A stretch of 64,000 bases of DNA from Cellvibrio sp. UBA7661 (lineage in GTDB: Bacteria > Pseudomonadota > Gammaproteobacteria > Pseudomonadales > Cellvibrionaceae): assembly GCA_002483365.1 (NCBI GenBank), contig DLHT01000014.1, positions 1 through 64,000 of the forward strand, in the 5' to 3' direction. Positions 45,001-53,648 of this stretch are shown in pieces. Made by a program: the position numbers and the translations under genes. The notes below the pieces were generated by a model. It was not told where the DNA came from. It worked only from the letters and a program-made list of their open reading frames with translations, and searched no databases. The stretch's first letter is position 1; each line of letters begins with the position of its first letter.

Positions 45001-46001
45001 GCTGCACCGCCCCAGCCGAAATCAATAGGCGCATCCGAACGCGATGCCGCAGAGGGCTCGGTGAGCGTGCGATTATTGTAATAATACCCCGTAATTCCAC
45101 TTGACGTGCCCGAAGTACAATTCATTGGTGAAGGAGGAATTGGCGCAGCACCGCAGGCATTCGCCGGTGTGGAATTAGGCAGGCATGTACCATACACAGT
45201 GCCGCCATTGGTAAGATCAACTGTAGAATAATTTGGCGCGGTTAAATTACCGTACACCGTTGAATTAATAATGATAATAGGATTTGTATTTGTAGTAATC
45301 GTGATTGGAGATGATGCAGAACCCAATTGGCTTCCATTTTGAATCACGGCATTACTTGAACCCGAAATACTGCCGCTGGTCATTGTCACTGCAGACATCG
45401 TTAGCGGGTTATTAGATGTCATAACAAAATTGCCAGAGAGCGTGCCACCGGTAAAATTCATTCCGGAATGACCTCTTGCTCCCCCACTGAGATTAGTACC
45501 ATTGGTGATAATCGTTTGGTTTTGACTGGTCACCAAACCGGAAACACTACCACCCGTTAAATTAATGGCACCACCCGTAGTAATAGTTCCTGTGAGCGCG
45601 GTGCCAACTAATGTCACATTGCCGCTTGAAGAAGTGATATTGCCAAACACGGTATTAGTGCCAGACGCATCTACATTGCCATAGGTAGATGTCAGGTTTA
45701 TCCGGTTGCTAGAGGAGCCAATGGTATTGTTATTCAGTGAAAAACCATTGTTCGCTGAAATCGTAATCGTCGTATTGGCAGTAAGAATATCACCGGATGC
45801 TAATGTCACCCGGCCATTACCATTACAGGTGTAAGTTGTGCCTGAAACACTCCAACTGGTGTTACAAGGAGGATAGGAACCACTGGTGAGATTGTAAGTG
45901 GCAGCATTTGCAAAACAACAAAATCCAATCAACATGATCAGCAGTAAATGAAGGGATTTTTTTAGACGCGAACAACAGAAAAAATGAAATAAGGTTTGCA
46001 T
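42018..46001 (-). CDS. mshQ: MSHA biogenesis protein MshQ, with two PA14 domains
   Basis: 1327 residues: a signal peptide (about 1-33), a repetitive beta-strand region rich in Thr, Ser, Asn and Gly (about 35-290) that looks like a beta-solenoid, two tandem PA14 domains (about 294-450 and 460-617), then a DUF6701 region to the end, the hallmark of MshQ. The PA14 copies share motifs such as FQTxSDDGVRL, IDxWNDH and LEYYENGG, so they arose by duplication. PA14 domains commonly bind sugars, so this large exported protein could be a tip adhesin of the pilus. Its start codon follows the mshP stop directly (TAAATG), with GGAG/AGGA before it. Confidence 0.9.
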   Translation of the reverse strand: MQTLFHFFCCSRLKKSLHLLLIMLIGFCCFANAATYNLTSGSYPPCNTSWSVSGTTYTCNGNGRVTLASGDILTANTTITISANNGFSLNNNTIGSSSNRINLTSTYGNVDASGTNTVFGNITSSSGNVTLVGTALTGTITTGGAINLTGGSVSGLVTSQNQTIITNGTNLSGGARGHSGMNFTGGTLSGNFVMTSNNPLTMSAVTMTSGSISGSSNAVIQNGSQLGSASSPITITTNTNPIIIINSTVYGNLTAPNYSTVDLTNGGTVYGTCLPNSTPANACGAAPIPPSPMNCTSGTSSGITGYYYNNRTLTEPSAASRSDAPIDFGWGGAAPGANGINADNFSVRWSGFIRATQTGAYRFQTESDDGVRLYINDTLVIDRWNDHSATTDTSSDINLVAGNTYKIRLEYYENGGDAVIRLRWRLPGSATYVAIPGGPLPTMGAGLYECTPAAKPPVSSCATNLSAGITGNYFNNQTLTNPVTSTRWDSQINFDWGTGVPGPAGVGDNNFSVRWEGYIHVTQSGVHRFQTNSDDGVRLTVNGDLLIDQWNDHPVTAHNSAAVNLIAGNSYPIKLEYYENGGFAVAQLRWQIPGSASYVAIPSGVNASPITAPGLYECVTTPTGYLITHNATGITCAAESVTVTALNSSGVVYNPPAGTEVTLSTDPATGVWVGGTNPFVFTGGEQSFTRYLRQTTPGNLTIRAESATAFATSSITFVDTALKIQHSSSVTPIPTQVAGVDGSAIAKVISANPKTGVCEAKVASKTLPVDLGFTCNNPINCIALQTLSINGSSIAKNNNGAAVTYTSVNLAFDANGEAPMTINYSDVGQVTLQGRLKIGEPGNDPEITLLASSNAFVVKPHTLTVNSITNLSDVPSPQTTNTGNGFIAAGEQFKVFVQSRNANGAVTPNFGNEATSEKDAISLSASTLVHPAGGTLTTLTNTGSFSAATPAGTYVNSGIKWEQAGSIRITPSLTDNDYLSAGNIPNFSDGNIVAGRFYPEKYKLINTDTIKTCSSFHYMGKIFNEEDNDPETKGLVFKLQALGKAGNAVSNYDTAKGYNTASADFYTFSDTTDLSSRLVDNLGNVLTPGNWVNGEININQPAAQFGRAATPDGPYVDVTIGVGVKDCLDRRSLEGKNLTLDTTGGSSCGALTNNAFQLAKFDARYGRLRLDDAFGPETARLPVNFLTEYWITTNTTTGEGRFIRNGNDSCTTISHNAVTYKNRDGIALTPGDFVMPLTGGSTTGTYPFGSPTDDFISFSGGDAGHYFTAPTNKATGEFSVDINLSDYSWLRYDWSQDGTYDDTPTARFGFGSYRGHDRVIYWRERFN

Positions 46002-46511
46002 TTATTCCTGCTCCCGATATGCGCCAACTTCGATAATACGCTGGGCACGAAAGTGATCAGCCGGGCCACAAGTGCCAACACTTCTAATCGTATAAAAACT
46101 TTTTGTCACGCCAACTGGTGAGGCCGGCAAATAGTTGGCTGCTGAGCCATGAGCACATGCACTACCATCTTGATATCGGCAAGAACAACTCACTACTACG
46201 AAACACATCTGTAAACCATTCACACCCGCAAAATTGTGATTGATTGCCATATTGGCACAAGCTGCATCTGTCGCGTTACGCGTGGTCGTTGTTAAAAACA
46301 ATGCTTGCATACCACGCTGCGCACCACTCTCTGCCGCATAAAATGATTGGATATTGGTTAACTCCTGAATAGTTGCCGTATTAGTTTGTGTGGCTGTGCG
46401 CGAAATCGTTAGGGCTAAAACCCCCATTACTACCAGAATAAATAACGCCAGCGGCAATAAAAACCCGCGCTGGTGGCGATGGCATCTAAAAGAAAATTGA
46501 TCAGGGCACAT
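46002..46511 (-). CDS. mshP: MSHA biogenesis protein MshP
   Basis: 169 residues from the ATG at 46511, which overlaps the end of mshO. An N-terminal pilin-like helix (QRGFLLPLALFILVVMGVLAL) is followed by SFYAAESGAQRGMQAL, typical of PilX/MshP-type minor pilin-like proteins. It probably helps start pilus assembly. Its mature part has several cysteines (CSCRYQDGSACAHG). Confidence 0.9.
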   Translation of the reverse strand: MCPDQFSFRCHRHQRGFLLPLALFILVVMGVLALTISRTATQTNTATIQELTNIQSFYAAESGAQRGMQALFLTTTTRNATDAACANMAINHNFAGVNGLQMCFVVVSCSCRYQDGSACAHGSAANYLPASPVGVTKSFYTIRSVGTCGPADHFRAQRIIEVGAYREQE

Positions 46512-47298
46512 TGCGGATGAGCACCCTCTGCGTGAAATTAATAGTTTCGCCACCGCTGGAAAAATTTAACGATATCTCTATCGCCGTATTTCGATTCTCA
46601 CTACCAGCCAATAGTGTAAAAGGTGTGGTGGCACTGATATTGCGCGCAATAATGTCATGGGCACCGCCAACTGTTACATTCGCACTATTCACATCAATGC
46701 CCTGATAAAAGTGCAATTCATTCCCCACAACACAAAATGCTTGCGGATTATCCAGCAAATAATACCGCCGGTTAACGGAATTACGTTGCCATCGCGTGGC
46801 TGCCGTTAAGGTGATATTTCCACCCGCATAACCCGCTCTTGAAACAGCCGCTCCACCGTAAATTTCATCAGCGCTCATCGCACCAATCGTGACATGCACA
46901 GCAGAACCAAAATCGATTGATACAGGCGATGCAGCAATTGTTGCAGTTGGCGGCGCAAGATTTTCAGCATCTGGGACAGGATTAAAATAATTCCCCCCCG
47001 CTGCAATTGGCATAAATTCCAAACAACTACCGCCGTTAGTTGCACGAACAGAATAAGGCAGCGCAACACGCAATTGCCGTGTCATGCGCTCAAGTGCTTG
47101 ACGGGATGTATTAACCAAAAGTGCACGAGTTTGGGTGCGCTGGTAAGCTTCCGTTGTTTTAACAACGAAGCCAGTGCCGATAGTGGCAAGGATGGAGAGC
47201 AGGACAATAACCGTAATTAATTCAATCAGTGTAAAACCTGATGCGCGAATTCCTGTAGCGAGTGAAAGTCCTTTTGTTTTCAGCGAATAGTGTTTCAC
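46501..47298 (-). CDS. mshO: MSHA minor pilin MshO
   Basis: 265 residues. A class III prepilin signal is present, SGFTLIELITVIVLLSILAT, with a processing site after Gly. MshO is a PilW-like minor pilin in the initiation complex. It starts at a GTG that overlaps the mshD stop (TAGTG), and its end overlaps mshP by 11 bases, so expression is translationally coupled. Confidence 0.93.
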   Translation of the reverse strand: MKHYSLKTKGLSLATGIRASGFTLIELITVIVLLSILATIGTGFVVKTTEAYQRTQTRALLVNTSRQALERMTRQLRVALPYSVRATNGGSCLEFMPIAAGGNYFNPVPDAENLAPPTATIAASPVSIDFGSAVHVTIGAMSADEIYGGAAVSRAGYAGGNITLTAATRWQRNSVNRRYYLLDNPQAFCVVGNELHFYQGIDVNSANVTVGGAHDIIARNISATTPFTLLAGSENRNTAIEISLNFSSGGETINFTQRVLIRNVP

Positions 47299-47765
47299 TA
47301 AAAATTCGCTCGCTCTGCTGCAAGCAAAATTGTTTCGCCAGTGGGTGTTGTGACACTGACAGTAATCACTTTAATGTTTGTGTTGGTGGTTACATTCACA
47401 CTGCGTGTATAACCCGCAGCCGGGGTATTAAGCTCGGTACGGTTATGGTAATCGTCCACATCGTTGTAGTTATCCTCGGTAATGTTGTCACATGCAACCG
47501 AACCCGCTTGTGCACTATTGCACGCTGGAATACCACCCGTTGGAGTTTGTGCATCGTATTTCAATGCAAGAATTTCATCGAGTTTGGACTGCGCCGCTTC
47601 CAACGCTTGTGTGCGGACAATTGGATCAACATTGGTGATTGTGGCCTGACGATAAACCCCCACCAATGCCAATAGCGCAATGCTGACCACCACAATAAAC
47701 ACAATCATCTCGATCAAGCTCACGCCTGATTCACGTTCGCAATGCAGTGTGTAGTTAGGGCGCAT
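47298..47765 (-). CDS. mshD: MSHA minor pilin MshD
   Basis: About 155 residues. The prepilin-type segment is SGVSLIEMIVFIVVVSIALL, with Val in place of the usual Phe at the mature N terminus. MshD is a PilV-like minor pilin. The start is uncertain: ATG at 47765 is chosen, with ATG at 47771 and 47783 and GTG at 47801 as alternatives. All of them overlap the end of mshC. Confidence 0.9.
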   Translation of the reverse strand: MRPNYTLHCERESGVSLIEMIVFIVVVSIALLALVGVYRQATITNVDPIVRTQALEAAQSKLDEILALKYDAQTPTGGIPACNSAQAGSVACDNITEDNYNDVDDYHNRTELNTPAAGYTRSVNVTTNTNIKVITVSVTTPTGETILLAAERANF

Positions 47766-48183
47766 AAGCATAGCCGCTGGCATCCACTTGCACAGTGGCA
47801 CTCACACCACTGCTATTGCCTGAACCGGTCAGGGTTATTGTTGTAGCCGTTGTACGGCCTAATTTGTCATAGCTTAACGTCAGCGCAGGAAGGGTTACAC
47901 CTTTGGGCATATCCAAAGGATAAAAATCGCTACCGACTGGTATCGGGTTTCCGTCTTCATTAACACTGACCGAATTTGCTGTAAGTACTAATGTGATATT
48001 TGGCCGCATCATGGCTTGCTGCTGCGCAAAAAACAAAGCCGCGATGAGATCATCGCGGCCTGATTGTACTGGGGCTGTTCCAGCTGAACCTAAACGACTA
48101 AAAAGTGTAATCGATAAAATTCCCACCAGAATCATTACGGCAACTAATTCAATTAACGTAAAACCCCGATTTGATAAATTCAT
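47755..48183 (-). CDS. mshC: MSHA minor pilin MshC
   Basis: 142 residues with the prepilin motif NRGFTLIELVAVMILVGILS. It is a FimT/GspH-like minor pilin and lies 18 bases after mshA. Its 3' end overlaps mshD. Confidence 0.91.
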   Translation of the reverse strand: MNLSNRGFTLIELVAVMILVGILSITLFSRLGSAGTAPVQSGRDDLIAALFFAQQQAMMRPNITLVLTANSVSVNEDGNPIPVGSDFYPLDMPKGVTLPALTLSYDKLGRTTATTITLTGSGNSSGVSATVQVDASGYAYAP

Positions 48184-48201
48184 TTAGACTCGAAGAAACG
48201 A

Positions 48202-48621
48202 TTATGGTACTACCGCAGCATCAACACCATAAGCAATAAAAGTAGGTAGAGTTGCAGGGTTTTTTGATGTATCGGTATATCCCACGGTGCAGACCGCAGT
48301 AGCCTTATCTGCAATAGCCGTGGCACTGGCAGTGATTGCCATGCCAGCAGGTAAGTCACCACCTTGCAATAAAGCCTCTACATCTTCGCATCCATCAACA
48401 GTTGTCACTCCAGTTGTGGTTAAACCAGCATCTTGGGCAATATTATTTGCATGGTTCAATGCAGACGCGCTTGCTAATGCGCCAGCCACACCTTGCAAAC
48501 TTGCCTCATTTGCCGCATCTGATAAATCCACAAACTTTGGCAGCGCAGTCGCAGCCAAAATGCCTAAAATTACAATTACCGCAATCAACTCAATCAAAGT
48601 AAAACCAGACTGTTGTTTCAT
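48202..48621 (-). CDS. mshA: MSHA major pilin MshA
   Basis: 139 residues with the prepilin signal QQSGFTLIELIAVIVILGIL and the typical continuation ATALPKFVDLSDAANEAS. Two cysteines in the C-terminal half (DGCEDVEAL and TAVCTVGY) should form the pilin disulfide loop. It is the main pilus subunit. The ATG at 48621 has GGAG upstream; a longer frame reaching 48723 is spurious. It is preceded by its own predicted promoter, fitting the high amount needed. Only one such pilin gene is present, whereas many loci have mshB and mshA. Confidence 0.92.
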   Translation of the reverse strand: MKQQSGFTLIELIAVIVILGILAATALPKFVDLSDAANEASLQGVAGALASASALNHANNIAQDAGLTTTGVTTVDGCEDVEALLQGGDLPAGMAITASATAIADKATAVCTVGYTDTSKNPATLPTFIAYGVDAAVVP

Positions 48622-48747
48622 AACAAAGCTCCACGCCGATAAAAGAAAAGATAACTTCGAAAAAATAGCGCACTCATAACCGCCGAGTTGCACTCTGAAC
48701 ATCCATGATGCCGCATGCCTCACTACTTGCGGATTAAACTCAGGTTA

Positions 48748-48777
48748 CTTATACCGAAATATAGCTAAAACTCCCAA
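48748..48777 (-). promoter_or_regulatory. Predicted promoter of mshA
   Basis: On the minus strand TTGGGA (-35) and TATAAG (-10) are 18 bases apart, in the 216-base gap between mshF and mshA, the only large gap of the locus. Confidence 0.45.
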
Positions 48778-48799
48778 GAATGCCAGTTTATAAGTTCAC

Positions 48800-48820
48800 T
48801 AATGTTAAGACCCAACATTA
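48800..48820. promoter_or_regulatory. Inverted repeat upstream of the mshA promoter
   Basis: TAATGTT and AACATTA are separated by seven bases and lie 23 bases upstream of the predicted -35 box. Candidate regulator-binding site. It is too short and lacks the T run for an intrinsic terminator of mshF. Confidence 0.4.
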
Positions 48821-48837
48821 CCGGTCTGTTGAAACAC

Positions 48838-49353
48838 TTAGGGGCTTTCGGGCATAAAAACCAAACGCCCTGTTAAGGGAGAGTAATCAAAATAAGCACT
48901 GCCATCCTCGTACTGATAACGGCAACCTCCGGCATACGCCAGTGAGCGGAATTCGCCATTGGGTTTTGTCCCCGTACCCTTAGCAATAGGAGCAGGATTT
49001 TGCAAAAGCAACTGCCACAACTGGTAACAATCCTCATCGGTTGGCTTGTAATCGTTTGCAACGCTTCCCTGTACAGAGGCAGGCCAGCCTTGTGGCGAGA
49101 AATAGAGAAATTTATCGGCGATGACCAATGGTTGTTGTGAAGCTTGATTTTTATTGGCGATACTGTCCATTAAATACTGCACACGCACATTCGCTGCGCC
49201 CGTCATAAAATGGTGTGATAGAACCTCCAGGCGCAACATGCGTGCATCTGCTGCCATAAAGGCATAACGGCCCAATGCCGCCAGCGCAATAACTGAAATA
49301 ACGATTAAGCTAACAAAAAGCTCAAACCGCCCGTGATGGTAGGATTGGATCAA
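48838..49353 (-). CDS. mshF: MSHA biogenesis protein MshF
   Basis: 171 residues with one N-terminal membrane segment (ELFVSLIVISVIALAALG) and a periplasmic body with a C-terminal GGCRYQYEDGSAYFDYSPLTG motif. The role in the MSHA system is not well defined. It starts at a TTG with GAGG upstream, seven bases after mshG. Confidence 0.85.
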   Translation of the reverse strand: MIQSYHHGRFELFVSLIVISVIALAALGRYAFMAADARMLRLEVLSHHFMTGAANVRVQYLMDSIANKNQASQQPLVIADKFLYFSPQGWPASVQGSVANDYKPTDEDCYQLWQLLLQNPAPIAKGTGTKPNGEFRSLAYAGGCRYQYEDGSAYFDYSPLTGRLVFMPESP

Positions 49354-49360
49354 GTGCGCC

Positions 49361-50581
49361 TCACTTTTGGATGCTGTACATATCCCACATCGGCAAGAAA
49401 ATACCCAGCGCCAGCACCGTTACAAATCCCGCCATAATGACGATCATGATGGGCTCGATCCGGTCGCTAAGTTGCTTTACATCGTATTCCACTTCGCTTT
49501 CATAGAAGGCAGCAACTTCGGCAAGCAGTGCATCGACCTGACCACTCTCCTCCCCTACCGAAATCATTTGCAACACCAAGGGCGTAAACATGCCGCTTAC
49601 CAAATGGGTTTGAAATAATCCTTCACCCCGCTCTACACCGGTACGGATGTTGCGGATTTTGTCACCCAGATAGGGGTTATCAACCGCACGCGCACTTAAC
49701 TCCAATGCGTTGGAAAGCGGCAAGCCTGCATTGAGCATTAATCCAAATGAACGCGCATAACGCGCAAGGGAGGCACGCTCAATAATATCGCCCACTACAA
49801 TCAATTTGAGTTTTTTACGCCCCCATACCCGGCTGCCTTCCGGCGTATTCACATAGTGGTATACCCATGCAGTGACCGCGATAACCGCAGCGAATAAATA
49901 CATCCAGTAGTTGACAAAAAAATCCGATATGCCGATCAAAATTCGTGTTGGCAATGGAAGTTGTGCGCCGAATTTTTCAAACATTCCAGCAAATGCTGGA
50001 ATCACTTTGATGTTGATGATAACAATGGCGATGGAAATTGCGATCAATACAAACGAAGGGTAGCGTAACGCTGTTTTAATACTTTTCATGGTCGCTAAAT
50101 CGCGTTCCATGTATTCACTGAGCTGCTTGAATACTAAATCCAAACGGCCTGAGTTTTCACCTACGCTCACCAAACTGACAAATAAATTATTGAATATTTT
50201 GGGATGCGCGCGCATGGCAGTCGATAATTCCACGCCCGCTTCCAGACGCTCGATAACATCGAGTAGCGTTTGCTGGAACGTATAATTGCGCAACGATGCC
50301 GATAACCCACGCAAGCCTTTTACCAACGGAATTCCCGCTCGCGTAATGGTATGCATTTGCCGGCAAAACATAATCAGCTCAACGGTTTCCACTTTGCCGC
50401 GGTTAGTCGCGCGGGAAAAACGCTCAGACAAACTTAATTTTTCAATAAATTCATTAACATCAACCGGTGTGATGCCACGACCTAATAATTGGTTGACGGC
50501 GGCATCCTGACTGGAGGCATCCAGCTGGCCAGTAATGAGCCGACCTTCTGCATTGCGGCCTTTAAATTCGTAGATTGCCAT
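49361..50581 (-). CDS. mshG: MSHA inner-membrane platform protein MshG
   Basis: 406 residues of the GspF/PilC family, with two GspF domains (about 66-190 and 270-395), each followed by membrane helices. It anchors the pilus assembly machine and couples to the MshE ATPase. It is located between mshE and mshF as in Vibrio. Confidence 0.95.
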   Translation of the reverse strand: MAIYEFKGRNAEGRLITGQLDASSQDAAVNQLLGRGITPVDVNEFIEKLSLSERFSRATNRGKVETVELIMFCRQMHTITRAGIPLVKGLRGLSASLRNYTFQQTLLDVIERLEAGVELSTAMRAHPKIFNNLFVSLVSVGENSGRLDLVFKQLSEYMERDLATMKSIKTALRYPSFVLIAISIAIVIINIKVIPAFAGMFEKFGAQLPLPTRILIGISDFFVNYWMYLFAAVIAVTAWVYHYVNTPEGSRVWGRKKLKLIVVGDIIERASLARYARSFGLMLNAGLPLSNALELSARAVDNPYLGDKIRNIRTGVERGEGLFQTHLVSGMFTPLVLQMISVGEESGQVDALLAEVAAFYESEVEYDVKQLSDRIEPIMIVIMAGFVTVLALGIFLPMWDMYSIQK

Positions 50582-50617
50582 AATCAGTACTCATCCAACT
50601 CCTTTCAACGTTAAGGA

Positions 50618-52333
50618 TTAGATTTCATCTATCTGTGCAGAAATACTCATCACTTCTTCGAGCGTCGTTTTGCCTTCTATCGCATAACCTAAAGCAGCTT
50701 CACTTAAGGTGACGAAATTCGGGACAGCATTAGCCGCATGGGTGAAAGCGTTAATGTCGTTCGTACGCAATGCATCAGCCATGGCATGATTCAGCTCCAG
50801 CATTTCAAAAATACCAATGCGGCCGCGATAACCTGTGTTGTGACAATGTGGGCAACCTGCCCCCTGTTTAAACGGTACGCTGCTGTAATCGCGCCCTTTG
50901 CCGATAGTTGCCAGCAACTGGCGTTCGTTTGCATCCGGTGTGTGCGGCTGGATACAGCTGTTACAAATACGGCGCACCAGGCGCTGTGCCACAATAGCTT
51001 TCAATGCTGTTGCTACCAAATAGCCATCAACACCAATATCCATTAACCGTAATGCAGATGTCACTGCATCGTTGGTGTGCAGGGTTGATAACACCATGTG
51101 GCCCGTCATAGAGGCACGCAGTGCAATCTCAGCTGATTCAGCATCGCGGATCTCGCCGACTAACAAAATATCCGGGTCTTGACGCAAGGTTGCGCGCAAT
51201 ACACTCGCAAAATTCAATCCGATTTTTTCGTGCAATTGCACCTGACTGATACGGGGGAGCCGATATTCTACCGGGTCTTCTACGGTAATGATTTTCTTAT
51301 CCGGTTTATTTAATTCTGAAAGCGCGCCGTACAAGGTAGTGGTTTTACCGCTACCCGTTGGCCCGGTAACCAACACCAATCCGTGTGGGCGAGTAATGAC
51401 TTTACGAAAACGATCAATCAAATGCGGCGGCATTCCTACATCACTCAATGGCCGCACACCATCGGTCTGATCAAGCAAACGCATGACCACAGACTCACCA
51501 AATTGCACCGGCATGGTGGAAATACGCACATCGATATTGTGATGTTTGACTTTCAAATTAAAACGGCCGTCTTGCGGCAACCGCTTTTCTGAAATATCCA
51601 TGCCCGACATTAATTTCAAACGCACCACCAATGCAGAAGCAATACGTTTTTCATTCATCACTTGCTCTAACAACACACCGTCGATACGGTTGCGGATGCG
51701 CAATACTTTTTCGTCTGGCTCGATATGGATATCCGATGCTTTGGTATTGATTGCCTCTTCAAATATTTTTTGCAGGAGCTTAACAACAGGCGCTTCACTG
51801 TCGGTTGCATCGACAGCAAAGTCCGCCAAATCCAATGCAGATTCTTGCAACTCTTCATCCAGCTCACCCGCCAGCGTTGCGATTTCACTGGCTCGTGTGT
51901 AAGCGATATCGAGAATATCCAGCAACTCTGATTCACGCACTACTGCAGGCTTGAGATTTTTTTGCAAAATGCGCTGCAACTCATCCAGACAGAAAATATC
52001 GGTTGGGTCAGCCATACCCAATAACAGGCCATCAAAGTCTTCGCGCAGCAGCATTACCCGATAACGGCGAGCGCTGGTCTCGGGCAGTTTTTGTACAAGA
52101 TCGCGATCAAAGCGAAATTGCTTTAATTCAACAAACGGAATATTTAATTGCGCCGATAACAAGCTGAGCAACGCATTTTCTTCTACATAACCCAGCTCCA
52201 CCAAAGTGGCACCCAGTTTTCGGCCGGTGAGCTTTTGCTCTTGCAAGGCATGCTGGAGCTGTGTTTCAGAGATCATATTTTTTTCGACGAGCAAATCGCC
52301 GATACGAATACGCTTGGATGCAAATGTGCTCAT
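50618..52333 (-). CDS. mshE: MSHA assembly ATPase MshE with c-di-GMP-binding N domain
   Basis: 571 residues of the GspE/PilB family. Residues about 8-63 hold two copies of the MshEN motif: RIGDLLVEKNMISETQLQHALQEQ-type (Arg10, Gln33) and KLGATLVELGYVEENAL. In Vibrio cholerae MshE this domain binds c-di-GMP. The first copy has Asn19 where Gly is usual. The Walker A motif GPTGSGKT is near 323-330, followed by Asp and His boxes (VEDPVEYRL, LLVGEIRDAE, LSTLHTNDA). It also has a C-terminal zinc tetracysteine (CNSC, CPHC). It powers pilus extension in the cytoplasm. Confidence 0.95.
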   Translation of the reverse strand: MSTFASKRIRIGDLLVEKNMISETQLQHALQEQKLTGRKLGATLVELGYVEENALLSLLSAQLNIPFVELKQFRFDRDLVQKLPETSARRYRVMLLREDFDGLLLGMADPTDIFCLDELQRILQKNLKPAVVRESELLDILDIAYTRASEIATLAGELDEELQESALDLADFAVDATDSEAPVVKLLQKIFEEAINTKASDIHIEPDEKVLRIRNRIDGVLLEQVMNEKRIASALVVRLKLMSGMDISEKRLPQDGRFNLKVKHHNIDVRISTMPVQFGESVVMRLLDQTDGVRPLSDVGMPPHLIDRFRKVITRPHGLVLVTGPTGSGKTTTLYGALSELNKPDKKIITVEDPVEYRLPRISQVQLHEKIGLNFASVLRATLRQDPDILLVGEIRDAESAEIALRASMTGHMVLSTLHTNDAVTSALRLMDIGVDGYLVATALKAIVAQRLVRRICNSCIQPHTPDANERQLLATIGKGRDYSSVPFKQGAGCPHCHNTGYRGRIGIFEMLELNHAMADALRTNDINAFTHAANAVPNFVTLSEAALGYAIEGKTTLEEVMSISAQIDEI

Positions 52334-52364
52334 AATAAAATTAACCCGTTCTTACGGTTATTAG

Positions 52365-53648
52365 TCACTGCTGCAGCGCAGCAAGGCGCTGTTGAATATA
52401 GGTACGCACCTGCGGTGGCAAGTCTGTATATTGATTGACACGTTGATATGCCTGCAAAGCGACTTGCGGTTGATTGAGCGCATCTTGCGACAAGGCAAAC
52501 CCCAACCAATACGCAGGTTTATCGCCAAACATAGCCAGCAAGCGACGATAGTGATTGGCCGCCTCTAGCGACTTTCCATTTTTTTGATACAACCCTGCCA
52601 ACAATGCACGGTAATTTTCATCTTTATCGGCATCGGCCAAATGGGTTTCCAGCAACTCTATCGCCATGTCTTCTTGTTGTTGGTTCACTAAAATTTTTGC
52701 CTGATAATACGCTTGTTCATGGCTCGATAAAAAATCCGCTTGTGCCAATATACGCTGGGTTGCAGCAATATCATTTTGCTCAACCAAAATATCCAGCAGG
52801 GTTTTGACAGATTCACGTGGCTGCTGTGCAGACGCGATGAACCCCTGTAATTTTTCTATCGCGATACTCACCTGCCCTTGCATCACCAACTCACGTGCTT
52901 CGCGCGCGTGCTCTTCATCTTTCCATTTGGGATTCGGGGCAATTTCCAGGTGTGCAGGCTCATCAGATAAAGCCTGTACAACGTGGGATTTTTTATTGTG
53001 TTGTTCAGTCGCTATATTTTCCGGGCGATTCTCCATCGGCGTTTCATCAAGCCCAAATGGATCTTTTACGCTGACAGAAACATTTTCAAGCACTGTAGGA
53101 TCATCAACGGCAACAGAAGCACCAAGAGCAACAGAAGATTCGCGAACATCAGCGTTTTCAAGGGTTGCAGTTTTGTTTTCAACAACGGTATTCGTCAGTG
53201 TGTTCACTGCAGCTTCCAGTGCAGCCAAACGTGTAGCCAATTCCGGATCAGGCTGCGAGGGCGCTGCCACCGGCACCTCACTGGCAATTATTTCTTTTTG
53301 TTGGATAGCCGTTTGTGTTTCAGTGGATTCTGTTATTGGCGCATTCGCCGGTTGCACAGCATGTTGCTCCGGCAATTGTTGTGTTTCTGCACTGTCCGGT
53401 TGCTTCACGGCTATATGCTTCCCGGTTATGTACTGCCAAGCAATGGCAATAGCGAACACAACTACAAACACCAACACGCTGGGTAGAAGGCTGCGCGGCA
53501 AAGGTTTAGCAGCACTAGATTGATTAAATAATTCACGTTGCTCTTGCGCGCTCAGATCCAACGTCGGACTTGCGCCTGTCGATAACGCATCAACCGGTTT
53601 TTGCTGGTGCGAAAGATCGCGCAACATGTCATTGAGCAAACTCATCAC
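52365..53648 (-). CDS. mshN: MSHA biogenesis protein MshN (TPR)
   Basis: 427 residues. An N-terminal cytoplasmic stretch (SLLNDMLRDLSHQQ) is followed by one membrane helix (about 53-72), a low-complexity spacer rich in Glu, Thr and Val, and C-terminal tetratricopeptide repeats (about 230-427). The TPR part probably acts in the periplasm as an assembly scaffold. It overlaps mshM by four bases. Confidence 0.92.
   Translation of the reverse strand: MMSLLNDMLRDLSHQQKPVDALSTGASPTLDLSAQEQRELFNQSSAAKPLPRSLLPSVLVFVVVFAIAIAWQYITGKHIAVKQPDSAETQQLPEQHAVQPANAPITESTETQTAIQQKEIIASEVPVAAPSQPDPELATRLAALEAAVNTLTNTVVENKTATLENADVRESSVALGASVAVDDPTVLENVSVSVKDPFGLDETPMENRPENIATEQHNKKSHVVQALSDEPAHLEIAPNPKWKDEEHAREARELVMQGQVSIAIEKLQGFIASAQQPRESVKTLLDILVEQNDIAATQRILAQADFLSSHEQAYYQAKILVNQQQEDMAIELLETHLADADKDENYRALLAGLYQKNGKSLEAANHYRRLLAMFGDKPAYWLGFALSQDALNQPQVALQAYQRVNQYTDLPPQVRTYIQQRLAALQQ

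Noticed and set aside
48771..48786. Sigma-54 promoter before mshA
   Set aside because: The TGGCAT is not followed by a GC element at the needed spacing.
52804..53523. A 239-codon open frame opposite mshN
   Set aside because: It is the antisense of a well-supported TPR protein gene. The Ser/Thr/Cys-rich product reflects the Glu/Thr/Ala-rich spacer of MshN.
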